From positions 82,706,861 to 82,770,860 of the forward strand of contig CM055316.2 of NCBI GenBank assembly GCA_029255685.2: a DNA stretch of 64,000 bases, written 5' to 3'. Of this stretch, positions 43,726-55,033 are shown in pieces (position 1 is the stretch's first letter; each line of letters starts with the position of its first letter). The translations under genes were made by a program, and so were the position numbers. The stretch comes from Silene conica (lineage: Eukaryota > Streptophyta > Magnoliopsida > Caryophyllales > Caryophyllaceae). The notes under the pieces were generated by a model. It searched no databases. It saw only the letters and a program-made list of their open reading frames with translations, and was not told the DNA's origin.

Positions 43726-44533
43726 ATAATGAATTGTTCGTAGAGCAAAACCATACTCCAACACAATCCACTTAAAACCCACCACATTCGTAAATCGACA
43801 ACGTTTTATTGATCAACACGTGACTGAAATGAAATATCGGAAATATTCTCGTAATTTTCTAAACTCTATCACTACTAAACTATATATACAAGACATGATG
43901 GACGGCCGACTATATTACCTCGGACTTACACTGCTATACTTGCAAGCTAACATCAAAACCAGGTAAATAGCTTAAAAATGAGAACGACATATATAAAAAG
44001 AAACAGAGCGAGTAATTGTTCTATACAACGCGACAATGTGTTTGATTTCCTCTTACAATTTTCCGACTTTTCTTGATATAGCCGACGCATCGGTGATATT
44101 AATGTCGATCCACAAAATGACAATACCTAAATGTTCTAAAAATACATAAAATTAATACAATGTAAACACATGTATCAAAATTGTGTATAAGGGCCATTCC
44201 TTAATAAATGAGGCACGTTCATCTCCTTGTCTACAAATCCATTAAGACATCGACCCCCCTACTGAAGGGCATGAATAGGATAAAGGACTCTTGGAGAATT
44301 ATGCACCTAGACAACTTTGTCTAGCAACAACGTTACTTATTCAAGACGGGTATATTCATCTTATTAAATTTAAGATCAATAGTATTTATCCGTACAGTGT
44401 GGGAGTAATATATATAAGATACAAATATAATGCATAAGTAAAAAATCAAAGATTTGTTATATGTATTTATGGTGGTTGATATTTCGCCTGTTTTAACACC
44501 TCTTCGTTTTAAGGAAAACTAGTTGAATGACTT
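43726..44533. other. Intergenic
   Basis: No gene or clear element was seen. Confidence 0.4.
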
Positions 44534-44579
44534 ATGATTTACTCCCTATATACTCGAGAGTATAGATTGGATTAGACTA

Positions 44580-44885
44580 TGTGGTTGAACCAAATTTTGA
44601 GCAAGCGGAAGCAATGACTATTCTCAAGGCTCTGCAATAGGCTATCAGGATGGGAGTTCTGCATCTCAGGATTTCAACGGATTGCATAAACATCATTCTT
44701 CAGATCTCGGGAGCTGCAGAGTGTGATCATAAGAATAGTAGGATTATTAATCGCATAAAAAGTTTATTTTCTTGTTTTCAGTGCTTAAGTGTTGATTTTA
44801 TTCCAAGATGTAATAATAGATTAGCTTATAATGCGGCTGAGAATGCTATTAGGGCATAGCCGTGTGTTTCCAACTATCAAAAAAA
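44580..44885 (+). pseudogene. LINE remnant: RNase H-like domain
   Basis: The translation reads EQAEAMTILKALQ, a stop (TAG at 44638-44640), then AIRMGVLHLRISTDCINIIL...DFIPRCNNRLAYNAAENAIRA. The A-E-A start, the STDC segment and the IPR-N--A--AA end are those of the RNase H-like domain found at the C terminus of plant LINE polyproteins. It is followed by TATCAAAAAAAAAG, a poly(A)-like tail. GTTGAATGACTT (about 44522-44533) and ATTGAACGACTT (about 44891-44902) may be a diverged target duplication. It is truncated and dead. Confidence 0.7.
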
Positions 44886-44902
44886 AAGAAATTGAACGAC
44901 TT

Positions 44903-45924
44903 TCTTTAGAAGGTCCGTTTCTCGGTTTCTTTTTTTAGAAGTTTATGGTCGGTCTAGTTTGGTTCTCGGTCCATTTTTGCAAAGATGTATGCTAAATTAA
45001 TATCCACAACGCTATATCGGGTACTTTACATTTAGCAAATATAAATAAAAATTATGCTTTTAAAATTAAACAATGGTTCAAAACTCATAAAACTTGTGTA
45101 TATTCAAAATAGATATGGTCTTTCTAATTAAGATCGAAGTTTTTAAGTTTATTCCCCGATTCATGTAATTTATTTCTCATTTTTCAGTCCGATCCGATTT
45201 TGGATCAACACCAATCCTAGATTTTTGGACATTCGTGTTTCAAACACAAAAAAAAATCACAGCCCACATTGTAACATAAATTCTAACCCAATACACATGC
45301 AAAACCCATCACTATGCATCCAACGACATATCCAGGAAAAAATCACAGCCCACGTAGTAACAAAATCGAAAATAAACCGAATTAAAACAATCCGTCCCGA
45401 AATCTTGTGAACCTAAATTAGCCCTATCCCGAGTTGCTAACCCGAACCCTATCTTGTTAACCGGTTAACCATGTTACATTTAGGTAAGGACTCTTCATTA
45501 TCTTTTTTTGTGGCCCGGATTAAAAGTGGGCAGTCGAATGGTCGTAAATTTACTTGGAAAAGAAGAAGTTACTAGTATAATTGGAGTATAAAATATACTA
45601 CTCCCTCCTTTGGTCATTTGTTAAGCTTTAGTTTTGTCAAAACAAAGAAAAAAACAGTGTCGACTACCAAAGAACGAGTGGATCAAATAAAATGTAAAAG
45701 GTATTTCTAAAATAGAAAGGATAAGACATTGAAAATAAAAATAAATTGAAAATAAAATAAAACAACAAATAAATACGGTGAAAAAAATAATTATTTATTT
45801 CTTTGCGAGAGGGGATGGGCGAAAAGAAAATGGAGAGGATTATTTTTCGTCATATTTCCCACTCTGCTAATCTTGACGTGACAAATATCACCCACCTGGT
45901 TAGATACGACAAAACAAATTGTTA
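44903..45924. other. Intergenic
   Basis: No gene was seen. At 45600 a Stowaway-like start (TACTCCCTCCTTTGGTCATT) lacks a visible partner. The phrase AAAAATCACAGCCCAC occurs twice (about 45252 and 45339). Confidence 0.4.
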
Positions 45925-46374
45925 GGGTAGTATTATTGGTCAGACCAACCAAAGTCTTAAAATTCTGCCACATCAGCGTTTCACTAACTTTTATTATTTT
46001 TTTATTATTCAGACTCACCTCAGACCCACTCTTATACATTATCCGTCAAACTCATCTCAGACTCTACTTTTTATTTTTTTATTATTCAGACTCACCTCAG
46101 ACCCACTCTTATACATTATCCGTCAAACTCATCTCAGACTCTACTTTTTTTTTACGTTATCTATTTTTACAAAAAAAAAAAAAATAACACATGTCAACCA
46201 CTCATTGGATAATTTTAATAAAGGTGGGTCAAAACTCACCGAAAGTCTTAAAGTTAAGTCTTGGATTTCCAAGACTCAATTTAAGACTTAACTTTACTAG
46301 ATTATTGGTAGTTTTGGGTGACTTTTGTCTTAAAACCTTCTAAAGTCTTGTCTCAGTTATCAATAATCTTACCC
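45925..46374. mobile_element. PIF/Harbinger-type MITE (TTA TSD) with internal tandem duplication
   Basis: This 450-bp element lies between TTA (45922-45924) and TTA (46375-46377). Its ends are GGGTAGTATTATTGGTCAGA and, from the right, GGGTAAGATTATTGATAACT, with AAGTCTTAAAA/AGACTTTAGAA inside. It contains two identical 77-bp units (45998-46074 and 46075-46151). It ends about 295 bp before the ATG of the gene at 46670. Confidence 0.75.
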
Positions 46375-46600
46375 TTAGTCCATAGATACTTCATATACGA
46401 ATTATATTTAACCCGTTCTAAACGTGCGATGGATATACCAGTGAGTATTTGTGTTTCCCGTTTTACCCTTCTCCACTATCCTAAGCAAACTATAATGCCT
46501 ACGTGGCCACATAATCCACTGCAACCCTCTCCCTGAAGAATAATTCCACCAAAAAAATATAATTAAAAAATTAAAAAATCTTATCTTCAAAACTTCAACA

Positions 46601-46607
46601 TATATAA
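46601..46607 (+). promoter_or_regulatory. TATA-like box of the 46.7-kb gene
   Basis: TATATAA lies 63-69 bp before the ATG at 46670, which implies a very short 5' UTR of about 35-40 nt. The region is AT-rich, so the assignment is weak. Confidence 0.35.
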
Positions 46608-46669
46608 TCATTTTGTTTTCCACCATTAAATCAACTTCGTCGAAAAACTATTCCAAAAATATCATCATC

Positions 46670-49600
46670 ATGGGAGGCGGAGCAGCGATGAGAGCAGCGG
46701 CGAGATTCACAGCAACACCACCGTTCACTGGTGTATTCCGCGGTAGCAGTGCGGCGGAAAACACGGTTGCGGTGGCTGCGAGGAATGCGGCGATGAGGCC
46801 GGTTTCGGCAACCGTGTGCGATGGCGGACAACAACAGTCGTCGGTTCAGAGGCCGGCATGGGAGCTTGATGAGTGGGAGTTTGCGCATCTGGAGGATGAA
46901 CATGAGGTTTTTGTTAGGGATAAAAATGGAGGTGTGGATATGTCGTCTTCGGTGGCGGCGGTGTTGCCTAGGGTTGTGTTTGGTCCTGTTCCGACGATTG
47001 AGGAGACGAAGGAGGCAACTTCTGAGCTCAAAGATGCTCTTGAAAAGTATGAATTATTGTTTGAATTCAATTGATTTAATTAGGTTTTCTGATTGTGATT
47101 TTGATTAGATTTAACTGTATTGATCTTTTGTATGATTGTTTGCGATGTTGATTGAATTGATTGAATTAGGTTTTGTGATTATGATTTTGATTAGATTGTT
47201 AGTACGATTTTGTTTCTGTATGATCATACATATTGATAATTCGATACTTTTGTGTTAATTCTAGTTATGAATCAGATTAGATTTTATAATCGTGATTAGT
47301 TTTTACCGTTTTTGTTAGCAATTTTCGGTAAGATTGGATTTAATTGTGGATTGATTGGAATAAGTTTTTCTGATCAGATTTTTCTGTGCTCGTTTTTCTG
47401 TTATTGTGATTGGTTTTGAGGTTTTCTGGTTAGTGCAATGACTGTGTTGTGTTCGTAGACAATTTTTTAATCGGTTGTGAGCGGAGAAGGTTGGAAAGAG
47501 AAGGTAGATAGTATTTCTCTAGTTCTATTGAAGAATTGAGAAGCAATGCTTATGGAAATCATAGTTTTATGTCGGTTTTGTGATTGTCGAGTAAATTTTC
47601 ATAAGACTTATTTGGAATGTCAATTTTCAGCATAATGCAGTTCGTGCATTCAATTTTTGTAAGATACTCCGTGGATTTTGATCTCAATTTAAGAAAAGAA
47701 AGTCGTGGAATTGTAGTTTTTGGATTGGATTTTATTGTTCTGGTTGTATTGGTCTGGTTTTCTGTGGTTTATAATTTGAGCTGTCATAGTTCAGTAATTG
47801 CTGGTATGCATTAATCTGTAGACAAGGCTGTTCATCATGAATTTTCCATTTTTGGTTAGGCTTGAGTAATTGCAATTTGCAAATACAAAAGACGTCTTTT
47901 TTTTGTGGTAGAGTGCAGCATTTCTTGTAGACATTGGGATAAAGAGTATTCCCTCAGTCGCAATCATTTGTTTACCTTCGATTAAAATACCCTTAGAAAG
48001 GATAAAGAAGGTTTTTTTTTGTGGTAGATTGCACCATTTCTTGTAGACTTTGGTATAAAAAGTATTCCCTCCGTCGCAATCTTTTACTTAGCTTTGATTA
48101 AAATACCCTCATAAAGGATAAGGAAGGTAAACAAATGATGAATGCGACGGAGGAAAGTGAGCCCCCTGAGAACTACAACTTGCCAATTTCTACAGGGCAG
48201 ATCTATAATGCAAAACATGAAATGGTGTACAGCTAACTGTTATTAATTCCTGAGCCTGTTGGTGTGGCATACGTTGTACTGCTAACTTGGCTTAGCGCAT
48301 TTTCTGGCCTTTCACTGAATAGTTCTCTTGACGTAGATGATTACAGATTTTATATGCAACTTTTTTGTGCATATGTGATTTATCAGTTGTGGTTGTGCTT
48401 GTGGAGATGATGGCAGAACATGCTTCTGTATTTTCAAGTTTACAGATACTGCAAGAATTGGGAATTTTGTGAAATATATGTTGCTGAAAGTGACGATTAT
48501 AAATCTCCATAATGCTGTTTCTGCAATTTGAATGGTTTTAATGAGTGATCAATTATACCTAGGGTATATTTCTCTTCACCGAGATCATCTGGAAGCGGGG
48601 AATCAGTCTCATCATTCCATGAGACAAAAGCTTGCATCTCACAGGAGGCTTCTGCTCCAAATGGTGCAATTCAAGCTTTTATGCTGCTCAAGGAGAACCC
48701 TGTTGCTCAGGTTTTGATATCATATACCTATCCTTCTGTTTTGTCTCGTGTTTATTTTCTCACTTATGTGCTGAATATGCATGCTCAGTTTCTCTTAATT
48801 CATTGGAAAAAATAGTTTGCAAGGATGCAATTGTCAAAAAATGCAACAAATCTGCTTGTGATGTTGCAAAATTTAATATTCTTATTGATGTTTATTGTGT
48901 AGCCTATGACCGAGACTGAATCACTAGTCAAAACCACAATTTTTATTTTCTTTATTTGTGACTGAGATTTAGCATTAGTGCTCTGCACTTTACCGAAGTA
49001 GTAAAACTATAGGGATAACTTATAATAATGCTTTTGCAATGCGGTTTTACACTAATATTGTTGTAAAACGGATCCAAACACAACCGTATTAATGAGTAAA
49101 AGTGGTTAATAAAAGATTATGTGTTACGATATACTTGTGTAAAGCCGCTGTACACAAGTATATGTATAAAATGATTTCTTAATTTGAGACCTATTGTTTG
49201 GGGATTGTTGGGATACAGTTTTTTTTAGTTTCATTAGTAAAGAATATGGTTAAGAGGGAAAAGAGAGGAAAGAAGGAAAGGAGGTAGCCTCGATGGAGGA
49301 TCCCTCTTTTCTCAAAGACAAATCAAAATCCCTTGCACATGCCAAAGTTTTGGTGGGAAGTCTCCTTTCCTCCATTCACTCTCTTTCCAATTTATATAAA
49401 CCGTGATTCATGGCATGTGTGATAGGAATACCATCCCGATAATGTTTGCCGCATTTCTGTCATTGTGGAGTTGGAATGATAGGCAACAGAGTTAAACTCC
49501 AACTCTTCCTTCTAAACTAACGTAGTCAGATTCTGAAATTCTGGTATGTAGGGAATGACTAGTTGTACTCCGTGGATAGATACATTCCCCATTTATGTCA

Positions 49601-50430
49601 GGGTGGATCGCGATTTAGGGAACAGAAACTGCACTCACTTAGAGGAGGAGCCCAAGCTGCCAATTATGGGCTGTATAATTTTAATAGTTATTTGTTGCTA
49701 TGGATCAATAACAGTTGGATTGGAACAGCATATGATATGTTTCTGCCAGTACAGGTACTAATATTACTCACATACTGTATTTTTTGTATTTTGACTTGTC
49801 AGACTGTAGTTGCTTCAATTGCGAGTGATCCGAATGTGTGGGTTGCCGTGATGCAAAATCCTGCTTTTGCGGAGTTTCTTGAATCAGATAGAAAGTGTAA
49901 GTACCTTCTGTTACTGTTCTAGACTGGAGCTTACTCATGGTTTCTCGTCTTGTATAACGAGCGTTGTGTGAGACCAATCTAAAACCTTATGTTTGCCTTA
50001 TCTTAATGGGTTGCTCTCACATATAAAACCGTCTTGTATAACTTTTCCTGCTTCTCATATACTCTTCGAATCTAATATTGAGTACGGTACTTTGGTTGCA
50101 GATGCAGAATCTGTGATTCAAGATCCCGAAACGAGCTCTGTAGATTCTGAGTCAGCGACTCAAACACCAACTAAGAGCTCCTTAGATAACGATAATGCCG
50201 AAAAAGCTATAAAACCCGATGGTTTCATGGGTTTCATAGAGGACGTGAAGGTTACTGTAGTTGACATGGTCAGTAACTTGACAAGCTTCGTTGAAAGCTT
50301 GTTCACCGTCTCAGATGCTGAGAAGAAAGAGGGAATTTCTTTCGGTTCAACCAAAGGTACATTCGCTGGAGGTACGTTCATGGCTTTGGCAATGATGGTG
50401 ATTATGGTCGTGTTAATGAAGCGCAATTAA
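46670..50430 (+). CDS. Uncharacterised plant protein with C-terminal membrane anchor
   Basis: Four exons, 46670-47046, 48563-48710, 49803-49896 and 50102-50430, join in phase to give 315 residues. The junctions are GAAAA before GTATGA; ACCTAG before GGTATA; GCTCAG before GTTTTG; TTGTCAG before ACTGTA; AAAGT before GTAAGT; and TTGCAG before ATGCAG. The N terminus is MGGGAAMRAAARF, followed by an Ala-rich stretch and RPAWELDEWEFA. A conserved-looking core follows: RVVFGPVPTIEETKEATSEL (103-122), a Ser-rich linker, AIQAFMLLKENPVAQTVVAS (161-180) and DPNVWVAVMQNPAFAEFL. Near the end comes FIEDVKVTVVDMVSNLTSFV, then a single hydrophobic segment AGGTFMALAMMVIMVVLMKR at the C terminus. Only one membrane segment, at the extreme end, suggests a tail-anchored protein with a soluble N-terminal domain. 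I recall similar unannotated proteins across angiosperms but no function. The upstream in-frame extension to 46613 lacks an ATG and is not used. Confidence 0.85.
47896..48127. repeat. Tandem duplication (2 x 116 bp) in intron 1
   Basis: Units 47896-48011 and 48012-48127 share TTTTGTGGTAGA, CATTTCTTGTAGAC, GTATTCCCTC-GTCGCAATC and ATTAAAATACCCT. Each unit carries the left end of a Stowaway MITE. The complete Stowaway is 48065-48155: TTCCCTCCGTCGCAATC after TA, and AATGCGACGGAGGAA at the right. Confidence 0.75.
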
Positions 50431-50760
50431 ATACCCCGTTATATTCTAATTTGTCGATGCTTCTAACTCTGAAACTTTATGAGTGATGGTATGGATCATA
50501 AATCACTATGATTGAGTTTGTGTGTGGATCTTATGCTTTTAACTTTTTAAGTAGTATTTGTACCCGAAAAAAAAAAACTTTTTAAATAATATTGCTTGTA
50601 CAGTGAAGTTTATGGTTAATAATTGGCAAGACTTATTTGACTTTTGAAATGTTGGCAAGCCGAAAATAGTTCATCTCTTTTTTTCGTCAGCCGGGATTAG
50701 TAATCAATTGCTTGAGCAAATAGTGTCTCCCAAGCATATAGCGAACATTTTTTTTATTCG
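50431..50760. other. 3' UTR and downstream of the 46.7-kb gene
   Basis: Probably 3' UTR to about 50560; no strong element was seen beyond that. Confidence 0.4.
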
Positions 50761-51220
50761 TAAAATCTCTTAACTAGCTTGGAGAGTTTTCTATTGATCA
50801 TTTTTAATAAAAAATCTCCTTTTCCTTAGACCGTAAACCTGGCAAATGGGTCTGGGTCGAGTCACTTCCGATCGGTATAATTTCGGCCAAGACATTTTTG
50901 AGTTATGGGTCGGGTTGTTTTAAGATATTTCAGGTCGGGATTTTGCCTTGACCAAGCCATTTCGGATCATTTTGGGTTTCCCGGGTCATTTCGTGTTTTT
51001 GTTCCTAAAATCTCTTAACTAGCTTGGAGAGCTTTCTATTGATTATTTTTAATAAAAAAATCTCCTTTTCCTTAGACCGTAAACCTGGCAAATGGGTCTG
51101 GGTCGAGTCACTTCCGATCTATATAATTTTGGCCAAGACATTTTTGGGTCATGGGTCGGGTTGTTTTAAGATATTTCAGGTCGGGATCATTTTGGGTTTC
51201 CCGGGTCATTTCGTGTCACT
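50761..51220. repeat. Tandem duplication, period 245 bp
   Basis: Unit 1 (50761-51005) and unit 2 (51006 to about 51220) share TAAAATCTCTTAACTAGCTT, AAACCTGGCAAATGGGTCTG and GGTCGGGTTGTTTTAAGATA. Unit 2 lacks about 30 bp near its end (the TTGCCTTGACCAAGCC segment). The GGGTC/GGTCGGG-rich wording is typical of old plant repeats. The frame at 51024-51338 is inside it and is not convincing as a gene. Confidence 0.8.
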
Positions 51221-53101
51221 GCAAGGGGGTCAGTCTTATTGTATCGGGTTAGCTATGTCAGGACTTATATTTGTTTTTAGTAGTGTAAAATTCCTGTCCA
51301 TATCTTACTCTAATTCTAGTGATAGAGTCGAAGGATAGTTTAGTTTTGATATTGACATTGACGGGTTTTGAATCCGAGTCGGGAAGTATCTTCTAGAGTT
51401 CACGGGTATAAACTGAGTTCAATAAATTGCTACCTGCCTTTCAAGTGTACAACAATCAACTGTGTGTATAACACAAGAGACCAAGGAGGGGTACTACCTT
51501 GAGTGGGAGTTGGTACAACCTATTTAAACTTTCATTATTGCTCTTGTATAATCAATTCTTCATCATCATTGCGTTACTAGTAGTCAATTTTCTTTCCCCC
51601 GAGTCGGAAATATTCGTTTTATATTTGTTCGTTTGTCTTATTTATGCTAGTGGGTAATAGTTGACTCGTTTTAATTCTGAAACGGATATCTCTATCTTAA
51701 ACAAGAATATGTGATGGGTAGGACAAATATTTTGCTAGTTCTTAGGCATTCGGCCTTTTGATAAGGTATACTCTCCTATGCTAATCCAGTCTGTTTTACA
51801 ACAAAGCGTCTTGCTTCTGACTAACACGATCTGTGATTAACACGATCTGTCACAAGCTGAAGATGGATGAGAATTTGTGTTCTTCGATGAGAGGAAATGT
51901 GTTTTTATAATGGTTTTACAGGAGATGATCTTGTGTTGTCGTCCTTATACCTTAAGCCCTTACAATTCGATTTTCTATGATTAAGCGGTGCGCACCGTTA
52001 ACCTAATACAAGTATTAATAGTTACTCTCTAGTTTATTCTACAACACTTAAACCCGCTCCAATCATAACCGATCGTAAGATGTAATGGACCTCTATTTCT
52101 TTGACGAAGGCGATATAATCAATCCCCTTCAAGGTGTGAAGCAAGGACCAAGAAAGGTGCACGGCGCGCCTCTTTGTTAGTTTTGGACAAACAGTTTTTT
52201 AATATCCTTCAAGTGTTGTCCAGGCTGTTAACAAAAAGGGATGACCAATAATTGGTTCTCTAAAATAAACAAGTTCGGACTTGTTTTTCCGGTTCAGTTT
52301 CAGATCATTTTTAGTTTAGATTAGCCTTATTTAGTTTGGTTCGATTTAGTTATAATATATTCCGTTCAGCTCATTTCTTCACAAAAGTAACTTTTAGTTC
52401 AGCTATGTTCCCTTAACTCAGTTCATTTCCATTTATATATCGTCTCAGCCGAAAAAAACAGAGTTTTATTATTCCTAAGAAACTCTGTTTTTGTTTTATC
52501 TACCCATATGTGTCTTGGGACACTTGCTGACGAAAAATTGGGTTAGACACGTCAAAAATTGATTCGACTAGTTAATTTTAAGGTGTCCTCTAGTCATGAA
52601 CCCGTAACATTTGGTTGTTACAGCGAGATTTTCTTAAAGAACTAACCTTTAGATATGGACTCAAATCAAAAATACGCCACTGTTTCTGAAAAGGCTTGAA
52701 CCTGGATCTGAACACACCCAAGATTTAACCACTAGATTTGAACGGCTTCAACGTCCTGACGTACATTTATGCATGCAATTCTGCTTATGAAAGCTCGAAA
52801 CAATAGGGACATAGAGTGGGGCCAAGAACACAAAAAACTCACATGGTCTCAAACTGTCATCACAGTGGCTTAGATTCATAATAAAAGAAAAGGATAATAA
52901 TGCAGAAATGCAGATACAAGTAGTCAAAACAAAAGAGCCCAGTTTCCCTATCAATCAACATACGGCTAACCATTTTCCCATTAACTACTTATTGACTAGT
53001 TTATTCATGGGCCCATTGTTTCACCACAAAAGCCTCCAAATTTTGTCACCCTTGGACCCACTTACCGGCTTACCGCTACTTAAACTACCGACTTTTTGTA
53101 G
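51221..53101. other. Intergenic
   Basis: No gene was seen. At 51830-51885 there is a fragment with ACACGATCTGTCACAAGCTG and GAGAATTTGTG (MULE MITE family). At 52283-52467 there is a Tourist-type remnant with TTCAGTT phrases ending CAGCCGAAAAAAACAGAG. Confidence 0.4.
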
Positions 53102-53261
53102 CGATGTAAAATTGACCCTGCTTGAATGAGTCAATTGGAATGGTCTGGCCTCGGGCCTCGGCCAATCGAACTGAAACTTGACGATGTAAAATTGACCTTG
53201 CTTGAATGAGTCAATCGGAATGGTCTGGCCTCGGGCCTCGGCCAATCGAACTGGAACTTGA
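53102..53261. repeat. Tandem duplication (2 x 80 bp)
   Basis: 53102-53181 and 53182-53261 differ at only a few positions (for example CCCTG/CCTTG, ATTGG/ATCGG, CTGAA/CTGGA). The unit contains CTCGGGCCTCGGCC, unusually GC-rich for the region. Confidence 0.85.
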
Positions 53262-53640
53262 CTTTGTCCCGATTCCCGATTCCCAATTGCCAAGCCCAAT
53301 ATAACGCGATTCAGATGTTTAGTATTTTGACAGCTCAGATGTTTAGTGTTGTTTATAACTTATAATGCATAAATACGTGGTAACGTGATAATCGTTGACC
53401 CGAAATTTTGAAAATGAGTCAACTACTCCGTCAACCTAACCTGACCCGGACTTGCAAAACCTAAAAATTGCCCAAACTGACCTGACCTAACTCCAAACCA
53501 TTTTACTCGTTTATCATGTCTACATGCAAGTTTAAAAAGAAAATACGGAGTAAAATATATAATAGTTTGAACTCATCTACAAGAATTAGTTTAAAATAAA
53601 CGTTAATATGATGAATAATTTGTTAATACAAATGGTTATA

Positions 53641-54090
53641 CTCCCTCCTATTCCCAATACACAAATTCTCATTGTAGACGGAGGGTATCCGTCACAAGGA
53701 GAAGACGGATACCATTTTGTCTCACAAAATCACCATTTAGAGGAGAGAGAAAGCAGGGTCAATTTGTGAGTGTCATTATCCGTCTCTTCACCCGACCCGT
53801 CACAAGCAAGACTAACTGTCACATTTCGGGTTTGGTACGGGAATTAAGGAATTCATTTGTTCAATGTAAAGTAATGTGTGGGGTGGGAAGATTGGAGAGA
53901 GGGAATGTATTATTGATTATTATTGTGAGTAGAGGTGATTAAAATAAGTAGTGTTGTGGGGTAAGGTGGGGTATTATTGTGGGTTAGAGTGAATAAAATA
54001 AGTATAAACAATGTCCCAAAATGGAATATGTGATAATTAGGTGAATAGACGAAAATGACAAATGTGACATTTATTCGGAATAGGAGGGAG
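53641..54090. mobile_element. Stowaway-type MITE, probably interrupted by a Mutator-like MITE
   Basis: TA duplications (53639-53640 and 54091-54092) flank CTCCCTCCTATTCC on the left and its inverse on the right. The right arm continues GAATAAATGTCACATTTGTC when read inward. On the left the matching TGTCACATTT comes only after a block (about 53661-53813) with CACAAATTCTCATTGTAGAC, TATCCGTCACAAGGAGAAG and CCGTCACAAGCAAGACT, that is, a Mutator-like MITE of the 9391/22597 family inserted in the left arm. Confidence 0.7.
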
Positions 54091-54649
54091 TATAAGACTA
54101 CCGTAAACCAAGCCCCATTATTAAAAAAACAATACAATTAATTAGTAAATTAGTCGAAAAATAATTTATTTTGATAACCTAATATTTTATATCGATAACT
54201 TACTTATTTAATGTGTCAGTATTATACATAAAATCGAGCTACTAAAATGCAAATACAATTTAATAATTATTTTGGGCTATTCTCCTATTAAGTCAGTCAT
54301 ATAAATGTTCAAGGACGGTTTTATAGCGGTTGTTATTTATTAAAATAGTGCTAAAAGGAAAAAAATTCTTGCAAATTTTCAATTCCCATCTACTAGCCAA
54401 TTGAATAATTAATTTGTGCATGGGCCATTGTTTCACCAAAAAAGCAACAAAATTTTGTCACATTGGACCCATTTTTCTTATTTCCAATTATAAATGTGAG
54501 TTGGTCCATCTGTCATTAACTTTCTAGACCCAGGCATGCAATTTTAGCAGCTAAACATCATCATATGTCTAATGATATTTCTTACTTTAGGGATCCTATG
54601 ATCATAATCACAAGTTTATGTTTGATTTTATATGGTATATGGGGTATAT
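54091..54649. other. Intergenic
   Basis: No gene was seen. The phrase GGGCCCATTGTTTCACCACAAA near 53009 recurs as GGGCCATTGTTTCACCAAAA near 54421, followed both times by a TTTTGTCAC...TTGGACCCA block, so these are diverged copies of one segment. Confidence 0.4.
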
Positions 54650-55033
54650 TCTTGCTTGATTGATAAATTTGTTGGCTAATTTTCATAATTATTATGATTT
54701 AAAACTCGTCTTGAGTGTCTAAGTGGGTTGTGGATGAAGTTAGTGATCAATATAAGATATAAATTAATTAGTTGATTATGCGTATCCCGTTTTATGACTT
54801 TAGACCATCTCCAAGTAAGGTCGACAAGGAGGTCACGACATTGTTGGAACACGACAATTACATAATTAAGACACTAATTATTAGCTGATTGATAAATTTG
54901 TTGGCTAATTTTCATAATTATTATTTAAAACGATTTAAAACTCGCCTCGAGTGCCCGAGTGGGTTATGGGTGAAGTTAGTAATCATTATGGTATAAATTG
55001 ATAGATCACGAGTACCATATTTCATGACTTTAT
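54650..55033. repeat. Diverged direct duplication, period 229 bp
   Basis: Segments 54650-54803 and 54879-55033 share GATTGATAAATTTGTTGGCT, AATTTTCATAATTATTAT, TTTAAAACTCG, GAGTG and AAGTTAGT blocks. The spacer between them is unrelated. Confidence 0.7.

Noticed and set aside
46613-46669. N-terminal extension of the 46.7-kb gene
   Set aside because: No ATG before 46670 in this frame; MGGGAAMRAA is a natural start.
49563-49922. Extended exon upstream of 49803 in the 46.7-kb gene
   Set aside because: The reading frame upstream of the acceptor TTGTCAG has no continuity with the conserved motifs, while splicing at 49803 joins exon 2 in phase.
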